Source: Larix kaempferi (taxonomy: Eukaryota > Streptophyta > Pinopsida > Pinales > Pinaceae). From it: 64,000 nt of DNA. Positions 48,241-62,649 of the stretch are shown in pieces (within the stretch, counting starts at the first letter, position 1; the number at the start of each line of letters is the position of its first letter). Below the pieces are notes generated by a model that worked only from the letters and a program-made list of their open reading frames with translations, searched no databases and was not told the DNA's origin. Position numbers and translations under genes: made by a program. Location of the stretch: assembly GCA_027924585.1 (NCBI GenBank), contig BSBM01000602.1, positions 12,154,501-12,218,500 of the forward strand. The letters run 5' to 3'.

Positions 48241-51160
48241 CACTGTAACATCTCGATAATTTCGTAAAAATTTAAAATTTTTAAAACAGCATTAAATGTT
48301 TTCATTTCTATTGCGGAAGTAATAAATGCTTAAGAAGGTAGCAATGATTAGTTAAAACATTAAGCAAAGACAAACTAATTAATGAATATTTTTAGCTAAA
48401 GACATTTAAATATTGTGACACGTCATAATTCTTTTAACATACTTACGACACTGAAAAGTTTTGTGTTAACTGTAATTCCTAAGTAATGAGATCAGTGGTT
48501 CTAAATGTGATTATAAGTTGTGCACTGTTTGTACTAAAGTGAAATTTTGAAGGAGTGCTGACAGTTTGCTTCTTTGATGTCAAAGGGGTCCTGCGAGGTA
48601 CCCTGGGGTTTACTTAGCTATGTTTAGCTAAGGCATTTGAATTCTATTTTCCTATGTGCAGAAAAACAGGTAAGAATTCCTACAACAGCAAGAATTTAGA
48701 GTACAAGATTCTTTCAAGAGTAACGTCATTTTATTGTGATAATTTCTAAGTATTTCTATGCAAAACAAGTTTGCTGGAGGTATGGATATTTTGGTTCCTA
48801 TTCTTATTTTCAAGATGGCTTACAACGTTCCAAAGTACTGAAATCACATCGTCAAATGTGTTTATATTGCTATTATTGTAAATATCAAAACAGTGTTACA
48901 ATTGTCCATATATAATTCTATTTGAAATCTCGAGGAAATAGTGTTTATACTAAATCAAATGAAACTATCAAAATATATTTTTGTATCAACAAGTCTGTAG
49001 AATATTCCTAAGTCTCATATTTATCAATGATTTAAAAATGCATGGCTAAAGCATGAAACCAAATAGACTTTTCCCTAAGGTCTAAACACCTACTATAGAG
49101 ATGATATAATGTGGCATATGGTAATTATGCAAATATATATTCAAACATTGTGTATATTAACTATTATTATGTTACTATTGGATTTCAATACAATATCACG
49201 ATGTATTCACTAAAATGGAAATGTAATGTGACATAAAAACTATGCATTCATACATAATATGAAACAAGTATTCAATCCTTCAGAACTATATTGATTGAGC
49301 ATTGATGTGATGATATTGACATATACTACTAATGTTACGATGCCTATACAAACTTTGATAACACAAATATGAAATGTAAACTATAGTCTAACACTGTAAT
49401 GATTTGATCGTGATAGGGTATTTAAATTTGGTACTTAGCAAGGCTTCCAACTGTCGGTATCAACCTAAGCATTAACGTCATTTTACTGCAGGGTGAGGTG
49501 GAGGCTCAGTTGGATGGTTTCCACGTGATGGAAAATACAATGTGTACACCATGCTGAGTTGTGCTATGTAATAGACATTGATTTGTCAAGTTGGCAACAT
49601 GTTAGATGAATCAAATTAATGCAGTATTGATTGCAATAGTAGGCTCGGATATCATCATGCGTTGTTGGAAAACAGTCTACCGTTGATCTCTGAAAGATCT
49701 AGGGCTTTGGAGAAACCCTAGTCTTTTGTTGGTAAGTAGCACGAAAGTGCTTCTTAGCATTCATTTCGAGTTTTCGTGGTAAGGCTTGGAGAGCCGACTG
49801 TATTGCAACGATGTAGGGTTTTGGCGTTTACTGTTACGAGGTCTCCTCCCTTGGTCTCGTCGAACCTACGACCTGTGAGAGAATGTTTAAAAGTCTCAGG
49901 CTTTCAGTCTTTGTGAGAAAAGAGTAATGACACAGTCAATGTGACTGTGGAAATGTTCCGTTGATAGTTTGGTTTAGTGAATTTGTTTGAAGCTCGTTTC
50001 TCTAAGCATTTACAGTGGTTCCAAGAATTGAATCCTATTGATACTACAACTATGAACAGTCTCCGTCATTTTGCTGGTGTGGAAAGACTCAAGCCAAGAA
50101 CACTCAAGTGAGGTAAGTTTTTGTTGATAGTAAAAGTAACACTGTAATATTGAAGTTCTTGCTGCGTTTCTCAAGTTTTAATCTATCAAAATGTAACTGG
50201 CAGGTTAAGTTCGTTGAAGGGTTGCTATGTTGAAACTCGGGTTGAGGATGCTGCAACACCCTTCTGGTAAGCCTTGGTGGTTCATATAAAAACCCTCGTA
50301 GGTACCTTTGGCATGGTGAAAACAAAATGACGAGAGTTGAAAAGTAATCCTTAACTGGAGTGATGGCCGTCTTTAAGTTTTTGTTTGAACAAAGTTGTAA
50401 AAAGGATAAGTCTTCGGTTTTGATGTTGATAACAACTCAGTGATGAGTTAGGTTTGTAGGCAAAGATAATGTATAAGTTTAGTTTTTGCTTTGTTTTAAC
50501 GAGGCTTCAAGTCTGCGTTGTTGTCACAAACCCAAATTTCTCGGTTAGTAAAAATGTGAATTTTTACTGAAAAACTTTTCCTAACAACCACTAAATCGGA
50601 CAATATTTCCATGTTCATTGTTAATTAACTCATTGGATCCTTCAGTCTTATTATTTTCGTACTGGCATTAATATGACGAAGAAGAATAAACATACGACCA
50701 ATATGGAAGTGCACCTACTATCAATAATAAATGAATAGTTCCATTTATAAACTTACTTACTTATGCCACAATTTATACAATAATGATCATTCAACATGTT
50801 AAAACAACATGTCATGATTTGTTCTAGTCCTCTGGTTAATGATATGTATATGGAAATATTACTTGTAACTCAGATTTAACCAACAATTTCCCAACAAACT
50901 AATCAATATATAAGAAAAATACTTCATCTAACCTATAGTACCATCAAGAATTCATTTGCCATTGTAGACCAAACATAAGAGGTCAAAATAATATTGATAC
51001 AAGTCAACACAATATTGAATAATGCACAATTAAGGGACCATTAAAAGAAATGTTTTAATGCGATAACTAATGATAATTAAAAGATATATTCATAACAAAA
51101 CTTATGTACTTCACTTTTTCTTTAACTAATGATGCATGGTCTCGATCATATCTTTTCAAT
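48241..51160. other. AT-rich sequence without a recognised gene
   Basis: Nothing coding recognised. TGTAACATCTCGATAATTT at 48244 resembles the family A LTR terminus, and TTACTTAGCTATG near 48610 resembles A-LTR text. No matching LTR end, PBS or target duplication was found, so a solo or decayed chromovirus LTR is only a possibility. Confidence 0.4.
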
Positions 51161-51432
51161 AACACCATTATACGAATTAGCCCAAAAGCTTGCATTAGTG
51201 CCATCTCTACATTGAACCATTCCCTAAAACTCTTGCTCATTAAAAGAATAATACAATTACCAGAAGGAAACGAAATATACAGAACACAACTAATAAGCAC
51301 AACATTTATGAACTCATGAGCATCCAAGAAGGTGTACACAACCAAGGAACATATAAAGGAGACACCAAAATACCGTGGTTCACCCCCAACTTGGGCTACG
51401 TCCACAAAACCTGTCAATTTATTATTCATCAA
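51067..51432 (-). CDS. Hypothetical 121-codon frame, unrecognised
   Basis: Starts [17 protein letters not shown] and has a hydrophobic middle ([17 protein letters not shown], then [13 protein letters not shown]). The first ~90 codons are also open in copy 1 (19367 leftward), where the frame runs by chance into A3 pol. No known domain seen. It lies where the element B LTR or flank is expected, so it may not be a gene. Confidence 0.2.
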   Translation of the reverse strand: MMNNKLTGFVDVAQVGGEPRYFGVSFICSLVVYTFLDAHEFINVVLISCVLYISFPSGNCIILLMSKSFREWFNVEMALMQAFGLIRIMVLLKRYDRDHASLVKEKVKYISFVMNISFNYH

Positions 51433-52180
51433 ATCAAATCGAAAGGTACAAAAATTGCAACACTGATGTTGTTTTCCTCTAACTTGAATCTCCCTTCAAA
51501 GCTAGAAATTATCATGTTTACCTTATAGTAATATATTATCTAATTATATCTTTACTTGGATTAATAATAAATACCCTTTTTTACTTCATTCGTTGGAATG
51601 ACTAAGTATTATCATACTCATAATGAATTCTAGTTTACCTATATTTATAAAGTAATTGCATAACCTTCTTAATATGAAATAAGATATCTTTTCAACTTTA
51701 TATATATAAAATATTTGCATAACTTTTTATTATGAAATAACATATCTTATCATCGTATATATATGTAAAACAAAGTCTAGTAAATGGATAAAAGGTCATA
51801 ATGTAAAGGACTTATACATATGCGTATCTCTGGCATATCTATATATGTATAGTCTTTAAAAGATTGAGAATATTTTATCATGAAATAATATTGATCTAAA
51901 TGTATAGATATGTTTTTATATAAGTCGAGGTCCTAACTTAGGATCTAAAACATTTAGCCTATAACCAAAAAGACATGCGATGATCCCGTTTAAGTGTAAT
52001 AACTCAAATTTATAAAGAAGGTAACTTCAGAAATGATGGTGTCGGTTATTAGAAATAAAAAAATATAGATCTAAAAGAAATCTATACGAAGACGTGATGA
52101 CAAAAAGAACCACGGAAAATGCATTGGAAATGATGATACGTAAAGGTAAGGAATTCTTGGTCGCAGTCTTCGCATAAAGG

Positions 52181-53264
52181 GAGAAACACGATACTACACT
52201 ATTCAGCCAACATATAAAGAGGGTTCTCAGTTATTTTCAAGTTGCCAAGGTTGGAATACATTCAGGGATTTTTAACAAACTTAGACAAACTATGAATTAA
52301 CATATTAATTCAATGCAGGAAAATCGCTATCACTCAAGGTAACTTAGCAATAAAAGCTATCAGCAGGATTCGTACTCAGGAAGTTGTTCTTCTACGAATT
52401 CTAAATAAAGATATGTATAATTGACTGCTTATGATTTAAATGCAGATCTATTACAAAAATAAAGAAGAAGCATCAAGCCATAATCTTCTACGATCTCTTG
52501 GTGCAAAAGTATGCATATTTATAACAACGTTTTTATGGTGATAAAAAAAATACAATAGAAACTCAATATACAGATCTTACGATTTCGATGTAGCCTAAAA
52601 TGCAATGATCCTAAGTGTCTTCATTCAGTATAAGCAAAGTTTTCTCTATGCTAGCAGATCCAAAACGAAATCCGCACATACCAACATAAATTTATTTAAG
52701 CTATCTAAAAACTGTAATATGCATTTTCCAATAGATATCTATCTAAATCGTGGCAGTACCAAGATACACCCATACTCTAAGCATATCATAAAAACTTAAG
52801 GCGGCAGGAGAAATACCTCAGAGATCTTCCTTGTCTTCTTCTTTCAATCATTTTACTACAGAGAGCAGTAAAGAAGCAACCCTACAACTTAAACCAAAAT
52901 GGACCCCATGCTCTCTCTCCTTCCATGCGTAGCACACTCAGTTTTGTCAGAAGAACCAGACGGTGAACCTCCCAAACGTATCTATACTCTTTTGACAACC
53001 CACGCCTAAACATCAACTTGATTCCCTCAATAGAATTCTTTCTAAACTCAGGGTCTCTATTCTCCAGATCGTAGAGGTGAATAAGAACTTGATTTCCTTG
53101 CTGTCAGAACCGCAGAGCTAGAATTTCATACAATATGAAATTGCAAAAATACCACTTTGGGGATCGGCTGCTAGCTGTCCCTCTCCCTACTATACAAATC
53201 AACAGAGATTTAAATCTCTTTGACAACCCCGTATTAACACGGGTTAGGACATCAATCACATAAA
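52181..53264. other. 1084-bp segment present only in copy 2
   Basis: AT-rich with no gene. It lies upstream (on +) of the B2 polypurine tract and probably belongs to the B LTR. Copy 1 has a 9-bp replacement here, so copy 1 most likely suffered the deletion. Confidence 0.6.
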
Positions 53265-53753
53265 GAAGCTACTAGAATTCCAATTCGAAGGTGCAGAGGT
53301 CGAGCTCCCCGAGCCGTCTCCCCTTACTTACAGCGGTCCATAAAACTAATGATAGTTCCCTCTCTTCCCTTTCCCTTTGGTCCGCATTACACGAGATCAG
53401 TTCTTCATAAGAAGGCTGAGTCCTTTCCCCATAGTGGTGACAAATGGTGAAAGCAATTAGACACATGGCTGGCTTAAGATGAGGCAAGAAGGCGGCAATA
53501 GGGAGTGTAGGATTTCTACGTTTCTATACTAAGACAGATGACAGTTCTAAAAAATATCCTAGAACCAAATGGTGACCCATCTTAGATCCCACACTCCACT
53601 AAGGGAGCCAAACTTGCTGAATTTGCACCCTATATTCCTCCACGAGATCTTTGACCAAACTTGGTCATAATTACAAAACTTTGTAATTAAAATTTAACAT
53701 AAAGTATTTTGCCAATAAAATAATAATTTCAGAAATTGGGTAGGTGACATACA

Positions 53754-53764
53754 TCCCCCCTTAA
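53754..53764 (-). other. Polypurine tract of element B2
   Basis: Same TTAAGGGGGGA on - as in copy 1, next to TGTATGTCACC. Confidence 0.6.
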
Positions 53765-53789
53765 GTCTCAACATCGTCCTCGATGTTGG

Positions 53790-56700
53790 TCAATCACTCT
53801 CTGAGTGTTCCTGAAACAGAGTTGGGTATGCTGCCTGCATACTACTCTCCAACTCCTAGGTTGCCTCTTCCGGGCTAAGGTGCTTCCATTGCACCTTCAC
53901 TTGCTCAATGGTGCGATTTCGGAGCAGAGTTTTCCTCTTTTCGAGGATACAGTCCGGTTCCACCTGAAAATCTTTGTCTTGTCCCACCTGTACATCATTC
54001 CAGTTTATAACATGAGTAGCATCGTGTACATACTTATTTAAAAATGATATATGAAAAACATTATGTATTTTTAAATTTGGTGGCAAGGCCAGTTGGTATG
54101 CCATTGGTCCAACCTCGGACAATATTTCAAAAGGACCACAATACCTGGATGCCAACTTGGCACAGCTTCCCAATTTCAATGAACTCTTTTTCGGTCTTAC
54201 CTTGAGGAACACATGTTCACCAACCTGGAACTCTTTATGAGTCATTTTTAAATCTGCTTGACTCTTTTGCCTATCTTGGGCAACTTTTAAATTTCCTTGT
54301 ACCTGTTTCACAATTAGTTCTAACTCCTGCAATAATTCAGGTCCTAAAACAACTCTATTTACTGGGTCATTCCAAGAAACAGGTGTATCACATTTCCTAC
54401 CATAAATAATTTCAAATGGGCTAAGTCTAAATGATGCATGATAATGGTTATTATATGCAAATTCTGCTAAGTGTAGGTAGTCTTCCCACTTACCAGGCTG
54501 ATCCTTAACATATATCCTCAGTAAGTCTTCTAAAACTTGATTCACCCTTTCTGTCTGTCCATCCGTGTGTGGATGAAATGCTGTGCTGAAATTTAAGGTT
54601 GTATTCAACCCTTTAAACAAATATCTCCAAAAGTTTCCAGTAAATTTAGAGTCACGGTCTGAAATTATAACTTTTGGAATACCATGTAGTCGAAAAATCT
54701 GTTTCATGAAGATTTCTGCAATGTCGAGAGCCTTATGAGTAGTCTTCACAGGTATAAAGTGTGTTGCTTTGCTCAGTTTGTCTACTACCACCATGATAGA
54801 GTCATTTTGTTTCTGATTTTTGGGTAGTCTATTAATAAAGTCTATGCTTATGACTTCCCATTTCCAACTTGGTATAGGTAATGGATGTAATAATCCGACA
54901 GGATGTTGGTGTTCAATTTTCACTTTTTGACAATCCAAACATTTAGCTATGTACTCCACTACTTCATCTTTTATTTTGGGCCAATATTATTCTTTCCTGA
55001 GCATAGTAATGGTCTTCTGATAACCTGGATGACCAAAGTAATGGCTTTTGTGCATCTAATTTAAAATCAGAATTTTCATTTCTTGTATGTTAGGTACATA
55101 CAATCTGTTTTCATATAGCAAAAGTCCATTTTCCTTCAATCTGTAATCTGCCATAGAATTTTTAGAACTGTTGTTTGCTGTCTTTTCCTTTAATTTTCTG
55201 TATTCTTCATTCGTTTCACTCTTTTCAAGGATCTGATTTTCTAAATCTGTTGAGTAAGTACTGATGGCTGAAATAAAATTCAGTTTTGCTTTCCAACTCA
55301 ATGCATTTGCAACCTTTTTCTCTTTCCCTTTAATATGCTGAATTTCAAAATCAGACTCACTTAAGAAAGTTAACCATCTAGCTTGTCTAGCATTCAGATT
55401 TGTCTGATCTAATAAATATTTTCTGCCAATAAGGTGGCGACGCCACATTTTTAAAGCATGAATTACTGCTAATAATTCTAAATCATAAGTAGAGTAATTC
55501 TTCTAATGTATTTTTAGCTTTCTTGATTCGTATGCCACTGCATGCCTTTCTTGTGTTAGGAGTCCGTCATTACAAGCATCTGTGCAAACTATGAAATCTT
55601 TATTAGGATCTGCTATCCTCAGAATAGGTGTTGTAGTCAACAATTCCTTTAACTTCTTAAAACTGTCGAACATTTCTGATCCCACACAAATTTCTTCCCT
55701 TTTTTCTGCAAGGAGGTTATGGGGTTGGTAATTCTCGAAAAACCCTCTATAAATTTTTTGTAATATCCAGTAATGCCCATAAATGATCTTACATCCGACA
55801 CATCCTTAGGAACCAGCCAATCATTAATGGCTTTTATCTTGTCAGGGTCTACCGAGATTCCTTCTTTAGAAATTATGTGTCCTAAATACTGAATTTTGTC
55901 CTTGTGAAAGTCACACTTACTAAACTTAGCGTATAGTTGATAATCTCTCAGCACTTGTAAGATAATCCGTAGCTGTTCATCATGCTCTTCTTTGCTTTTA
56001 GAATACACTAAAATGTCATCTATAAACACCACTGCAAACTTATCTAAGTATTTGTGCAGAATATTGTTCATCAAACACATAAATACAACCGGGGCATTAG
56101 TCAAGCCAAATGGCATGACTACGAACTCGTAATGTCCATATCGAGTTCTGAAAGCTGTCTTCAAAATATGTTCATCCTTAACCCGCACTTGATGATATCC
56201 TGACCTTAGATGAATCTTTGAAAATATAGTTGCTCCACGTAGCCGATCAAATAGATCGTCTATGCAGGGAAATAGATACCGATTCTTGATTGTCATCTTA
56301 TTAAGCTGGCGATAATCTATGCACAGTCTTAGGGTTCCATCTTTCTTCTTAACAAATACAACAGGTGCTCCCCAAGGAGACACACTGGGTCTTATATAAT
56401 TCTTATCAATCAATTCCTTCAACTGTGATTTCAATTCGTTTAATTCCAGTATATTCATTCTGTATGGAGCTTTAGAATTTGGTACTGCTCTTGGTATTAA
56501 CTCGATGGTAAAATCTAAATCTCTTTTAGGAGGTAATCCTGGAATCTCCTCAGGAAATACATCCTTGAAATCCTTTAGGACAGGTATGTCTTCTAATTTC
56601 AGTTTGTCCTCTTTACAAATAAACTCATCATTTACTACATTTATTGCAAACAACTAACATCCTTTCCTAACTGCCCTCTTAACTTGCATGGCTGAAATCT

Positions 56701-57379
56701 GTCTAAGGGTTACCTTTCTTGGGATACCTTTTACTTCTACAGTTTTCCTTCTTCATTTAAACATGTAAAAAAAATTTCATAACAGTTCATAATGACATGA
56801 TGGGCTTCTAACCAGTCCATTCCAATTATAATATCATAGGATCCTAAAGGTAAAACATTCAACTTGATTTGTGTCCTTAACTGATTCATGGATAAAGCAC
56901 AACTTTCTATAAAATCTGATATTTTCCTCTTTGTTCCATTTGCTAGTCTAACTAACCAAGATTTACTGAACTTTTTTGTTTTCAATTTAAGACTTTCCAC
57001 AATATCTGGTGATATATAACTTAAGCTAGCACCTGGGTCAATTAAAACAGTAACAGGATGATTTTGTAGCATACCTTCAATCTCTATCATAGAGATTTGA
57101 TGATCTGCTTGCCTGTTGTCAAGTGCTGCATTGATTCGGGGCATCTCTCTCGCCATGTCTCCAACAGTAGGTTCGATTCTGAATAGAGTGAATGTTGTTA
57201 GTTGTCCGCTTCCTCTTGGGACATTCTGATGTATAGTGAGGACCTTGACACTCGAAACATTTGATAAGTGCCTTTTGTTCATTGGTCCTGGTATTATTAG
57301 GAGCATTTCTAGGTGCTGTAGAATTCTGCTGTTGACTGTTTCTGAAATTATTTCCTTGAAAATTTTGATTATGATCCAA
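53790..57379 (-). pseudogene. Decayed Ty3/gypsy gag-pol, element B copy 2
   Basis: Same domain order as the copy at 20650-24249: knuckle, protease, RT, RNase H, integrase and chromodomain, with gag missing upstream of 57379. It shares the Trp-to-TAG in the chromodomain, the RNase H gap, the stops near 56654 and 55056, and the RT Asp-to-His (codon 56210-56212). New lesions are a 1-bp deletion near 56744 that shifts the protease-RT linker, a 9-bp deletion near 55560 in RNase H, and Tyr to TAA near 54989 in the integrase zinc end. The shared lesions show that the duplication copied an already dead element. Confidence 0.9.
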
Positions 57380-58260
57380 GAAAGTGTTTCTATATGTGGG
57401 AGGATTTCAGATTTAGAAACTACTTTATGTATTCATGATCTTATGATGAGATCACATACTCCCTCGTCTGGGTCTAATGGCATGGAAGTATAAATTAGTT
57501 TAGGATAGGTGTCATGGTTGAATGTTTGGTATATTTCTATCCACTATTGACTAGTCTCTTTATCGATTATGCATTTGGTATCCACATAAATTCCTCCAGA
57601 AAGTATAACTACATCCTCTTCTATCTCATGCTCAAGAGATTCATCTCTCTCTAAACTTTTTTCTAGTACTACCTCCTTTTGACTTTGTCATCTCTTGGGT
57701 GCCATTGTCAACCTACATTTTCAAAAAAACCCATATGCATGAAACAATAGGTGCAATAACTGAAAGAATCATAAAGGTTAGTTCCCTCCCTCGGTTGGAT
57801 AGTTTCATTCCAGGATGAGGCTTCTATGAAAGCATCGTATTTTGCAACAAGATACAAGATAATATAGGGGATGGTGATGTGTTTTTTTTTCATATAGAAA
57901 GGATAGACTCACCAAAGAATATCCAACCATAGTCATTCATTTGCGATTGTTTTGAGAAACATTCTTCACCCTTTTTTTCCTAGTTTTATCCCCAAACTAT
58001 GAAATTTCAAGGAAATACTCCTTCGGTTGGGATCAAGAAAACAAATGCATTCACTAATGGGGTGTTGATCGATGGCATGTCTATCAAGCTAGCCAACAAG
58101 AAATTAAGAGTGGGGTTATCACCTAGCATGAGTTTTCTATTGAGCTCTCCATCATGAGAAACCCTATAAGTATAGCTTCCACCATCATGAAAAATGTTAT
58201 CACACTTGGTTTTTAAAACTTGAAGGTAGGTCAATTTAATTATCCACCAACGAGACATTT
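57380..58260 (-). pseudogene. Unrecognised coding-like remnant beside element B2
   Basis: Copy of 24250-25130 with the same open stretches (58258-58007 and 57893-57708) and the same interrupted MAPKR reading near 57703. It differs by only a few bases. Family unknown. Confidence 0.35.
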
Positions 58261-58729
58261 ACATGGTACCCGTTCATTTGTAGGTAGCTCCTGGTTAGGT
58301 ATTCCCTTGGTTAATGCATACACGATTCATCTTTGTTTTAATTTCCTTTACCATGAATTACCAAATCAAAAGCAATTAATGAAAAAATAATTTGCCTATG
58401 GTTTTATGGTCAATATGTCGAGGTGGGTTGGGATGGATTCGACCTCGATCTTCCCAATTTAATCAATTACCCCACAGTTATTGTGTTAAGTATCATAGAT
58501 TCGATTATGTGGGCCTCATTGGAAATAGTCAAAATTTTCTTTACTTTTTGGCATTAGGTCATTACAATGCATTTTATTTATATGTTTGAAATATCATCTC
58601 TAAGAGGGAAGCACTCCCATGATGTGATTCAATAATCATATCATCTATTGGGAAGCCGAAGAGAGTAACAACATGTTGAGAGTATCACTATTGAGAATAC
58701 GTATCAAAGATGCATTGTATTTGAAGTTG

Positions 58730-59430
58730 AGTTTTTTTAGGACTACGATAATGTATCATGAGTGGGGAAGTCATTGGTGAGCAAGAATGTGTCACAAGTG
58801 TGTAGGACTTCGGGGTTGCGACATGTCACTAAAGTGTGTGACCTTGAAGTCGTGATGTGTCATGTGGGAGAATGCTTCAGATTTGTGACACATTGTGGGT
58901 AGGAATGTCTTGGATGACGCAATGTGTCGTGGGTATCCATACTTTTCCTATTCATAACCAGTCACAGAGGAAAATTCCCTCGTGTATTTGACATTTCGTG
59001 AGAGAGCGATCTTTGGAGGATTTGGTACACCGTGAGAAAGAGTGTCTTGGGCGATGTGATGTATTATATCTGAAAATGTTTTGGAACTACAATGATGTAT
59101 CACAAGAGTAGATCCATATTGATGCTATTACATGTCCCAATTAAGCATGACTCGTAGTTGTTATATGTCACATGGGAGAATATTTCATCTACGTGACAAA
59201 TCGCATGTGATGAATTCTTTCAAGGCTATGATATGCCTCGCGGGAAAATGCATTGGATGATGTGACATGTCACACATGGGAAAATATTTTTATGTGTGAT
59301 GTGTCACATGGGTAAAAATTTGGATGGTGTGACATGTGAGAGTATATCACAAGGGGAAAGTCTCTCAAGGATGCGACCCTGCATCACGTCATGGAGAGAT
59401 AGTTATATGTGCAATGCACAACACATAATG
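58730..59430 (+). repeat. Degenerate minisatellite, copy 2
   Basis: Second copy of the GTGTCAC/GTGACA-rich tract at 25600-26300, nearly identical. The sequence 59431-60350 that follows is AT-rich with nothing recognised. Confidence 0.6.
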
Positions 59431-60350
59431 GGAAGTTAGGTTCAGTTGCAACATGATTGAGTGATTATCCCATAATTCAAAACAAGCGAACACTGAACAT
59501 AAAAAAAGTGGATTCAAAACAATTCTCTCTCAAGTAGAGCAAAACAAAGCTAGTGAGCCATAGAGATTATGAGGGATGAATGACCAATAAGACAAATTTT
59601 GAGAGGATGAGTCATGCAACCAAGGATGACGAGTAAAAATATTAGAGATAAAAATTAAGGACCTATGGATTTTCCTATGAGTAAATAAATTATGGGATGT
59701 TGTTACTTGCACAACAAATGGATACACACAATTTCTTGAAAACCCATATCAAATAACAAAAATGTCAAACAATTAACAACAATGACAATCAATTAATAAT
59801 GAATCATTTGAAAGAATATTTTAATAATAATTTAAAAATATCGATATAAACTCTTACTAACATAGGAATGCAAGGATAAGAAACAATTCAACAGTTCTTT
59901 ATAATAATATATTGTCCAAGTGCTTAGTTAGTGTAACCACACAATTGCCTCTGATAATATATCCATTTCACACCCACCATATTATGGGTTTTATAGAATG
60001 AAATATTTGTCAACAAACCCAAAAAAACCTATGTTTTTGGATTTCCTATGGTCTTCGTTATCCTAGGAACGACCAAAAAATATTTAGTCAAATATGATGT
60101 TTCGGGATTGCCTATGATATTTTAATTGAAAAAATGCACTTCATTGTTCCATTTCCACGTGTTATTCAACATTGTTTACAATGGAAATCGTGCTCTTAGG
60201 TTTTGTGTTTTTTACCTTGACTATATCTAAATGTAGGTTAGGTGTACCTTTTATTATTTTAATTTTTCTTGTATTATGGACAAATCTATATTTAGAAGAT
60301 TGTCTTTGCTAGAATATTGTCTTTGTTATTCTTGTATTAACCATTTACCC

Positions 60351-60580
60351 CTTATTTTGTTCCTATGTAAATAGAACAAGGGCTTCTCAACCCACATTTT
60401 CTAACTCATTCTCACTATGAAAGCAACATAATCATACATGTAATGAATAAAGCATTGTTAGTAGTAGTATTTTGTTTGTTGTTCTTTCAGACACATTTTT
60501 CATGATTGCATCGAGAGAAGCGAGGTGCTCTACAACCCAGTATGGGGGAGATGTTGTAACGTTTGTTTCTAACAAAATAA
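60351..60580 (+). other. Possible decayed LTR end and PPT/LTR start
   Basis: A TATA-like ATGTAAATAG (about 60365), a poly-A-signal-like GAATAAAG (about 60444) and, at about 60540, a purine tract GTATGGGGGAGA followed by TGTTGTAACG. This is the pattern of PPT plus LTR start on +. No PBS, coding region or matching LTR was found. Confidence 0.25.
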
Positions 60581-62097
60581 TTAAAAAATAATAATAAAAA
60601 ATTAATGTCGGCTCATAAAATAAAAAATTATGGAAAGTATTTTAAAAAAATCCATGTTGTCTCATAAAATAAAATATTATGAAAAGTAATTAAAAATTAG
60701 ATGTTCGTTTATAAAATAAAAACTTAAAACTTAAGCCCGGATCTATCAATCAAGAGAGATCAAATTTCTTGAGTTTAAATTTGAAAAAGAAATACACCTC
60801 AATAAATTGGATCCCTCTCGGTGCTTGATAGATACGGGTTTAAGATGGATCTATGTTGGTCTAAACCATAAGTGGAGTTATTAGGCATTGCTCCAAAATA
60901 ATCTAATCATTCATGAAATCAATTGTTTTGTCACATCATTAGTTAATCTCCACCTCATCATCTTAATATTGTAGATTTGTGTGAATAATACAAAAGGTAA
61001 TGAATGAGTAAATGAATTTAAGGTAACAATTTGTGTGAATTATAAAGGTGAAATTAATACAATGTACATACCTGAAAGGGCCACTAATTGTACCCCATCC
61101 AAAATTTGTAGTTTAAATTTGGTAATATGAATCTAGGAGAGTCTAAGATATTTTCGTTTAGCCCATTCAAGCTTGAACTTATCAAGTCTCTCCTTCTAGG
61201 TAAAAATTTTCATTGGACCTCCACTATGATATTAGTCATGCATAAGCATCAGTGATGTAATACTTGGTAGTTAGGTTAACACATTATTAAGACCCACTTA
61301 AATTATTTGTATAGTAAGAAATGTGTTAGGCCCCTTTGAGTATAGGGGAGACCAAATTCAATAAGTCAAACATCATCCCTCACACACACACATATTGACT
61401 CCACACCCTACATACTCTTATATTGTTATATCTATCTTAAGTGTTGATTCCCAAAGTGGATCCTCTCGTCAAACAAAGGGGCAATCATATATCTTTTGTT
61501 GGCATTATTGAATCTAAAGCTCAATTTTGTAATATATATATTTTTTATGGAAGAGTAGCACTAGGGCCTTTACATTTTCTTGATATCTATATAAAAGACT
61601 GTGTAGGAGTTATGTAGTGGAATAGAATACGAGATATGAAAAAGATATTTGCATGCCTCTTATATAGCATTATTTTTATTATAAAAGAAGTTTCTTCAAG
61701 AACTTCCCAAATGTTTTAAAACATCTACATAATGTATTTTTTGTTCACTTTAAATAATAATTACAAATTTTATCTATGAAAAAAATATCTACTTCAGTCT
61801 TAAACTTGGAAGCTCTATCCAATGAGACACCCCTTAGGGCTATTCCAAGCAAATATGTTACTTGAATAAATATAAATTTAATGGTTAATATTTAAATATG
61901 CATACATGCAATTAGTATTACATGATATCTAGACACTGAAGTAATATGTATCAAAAACCCCTAAAATGTTTCATCTTCATAATTGTTTTGCCTTCACACA
62001 TGTTGTCATTTTCATAATATTGCCTTCTTAGTTATTTTCATATAATTTTTTTTATATAATTATGTCCATAGAAGTTAGAACCATAAAAAATATTGAT
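60581..62097. other. AT-rich intergenic sequence
   Basis: Nothing coding recognised. The word CTCATAAAATAAAA recurs three times at 60610-60720, and there is a short (CA)n run near 61381. Confidence 0.5.
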
Positions 62098-62340
62098 CCA
62101 AAACTACATTTAACAAAAGCTTTTTTATATAAAATTAAAATTTCCAAATGAATTATGATTAACCTTTACCAAATTCATAATATTGTTTTCTTGCATATTT
62201 TCAAATATTTTTTTCGAAGAGTTACATTTAACAGGAGTTATATATATATATATCCAGAGCTGCATTTAACAAGAATTTTTTTACATAAAATTAAAATTTG
62301 CCATTAGATCAGGGATAACCCTTACCAAATTCATAATTTA
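62098..62340 (+). repeat. Two direct copies of a ~90-bp AT-rich unit
   Basis: ACATTTAACAAAAGC...AAATTCATAAT at about 62104-62180 recurs, diverged, at about 62261-62336, with a (TA)n run between them. Confidence 0.6.
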
Positions 62341-62649
62341 AATTAATACATGGATGATGTGGTCGTTGGATGTGCAAATATGTAAAGTAAATTCAAAATG
62401 CAAGCTGTCAGCAAACGGTTGATCATAACAGATTACAATGATGCCATCAAACGGTTCAATTTGAAATGCACGTTGTCCGTAATCATTAAGAATCATAAGC
62501 GTTTGATCATATAATAACAAACAATGCCATCCAACCATTCAATTCGAATCTCGAGTTGAATCAACGGTTGAACCTGAATTTCTTAAATAACGTTTCAATT
62601 TGAATTTCTTAACGAATACTCCTCCCTTGCCGTTAGGTGAAAAAGCATT

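Larger units (their letters stand above)
51161..60350. repeat. Segmental duplication block, copy 2
   Basis: Counterpart of 19096-27220 in the same orientation about 33 kb away. It is longer because of 52181-53264. It has private lesions relative to copy 1: a 9-bp deletion near 55560, a 1-bp deletion near 56744, and an extra TAA in integrase near 54989. Confidence 0.9.
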
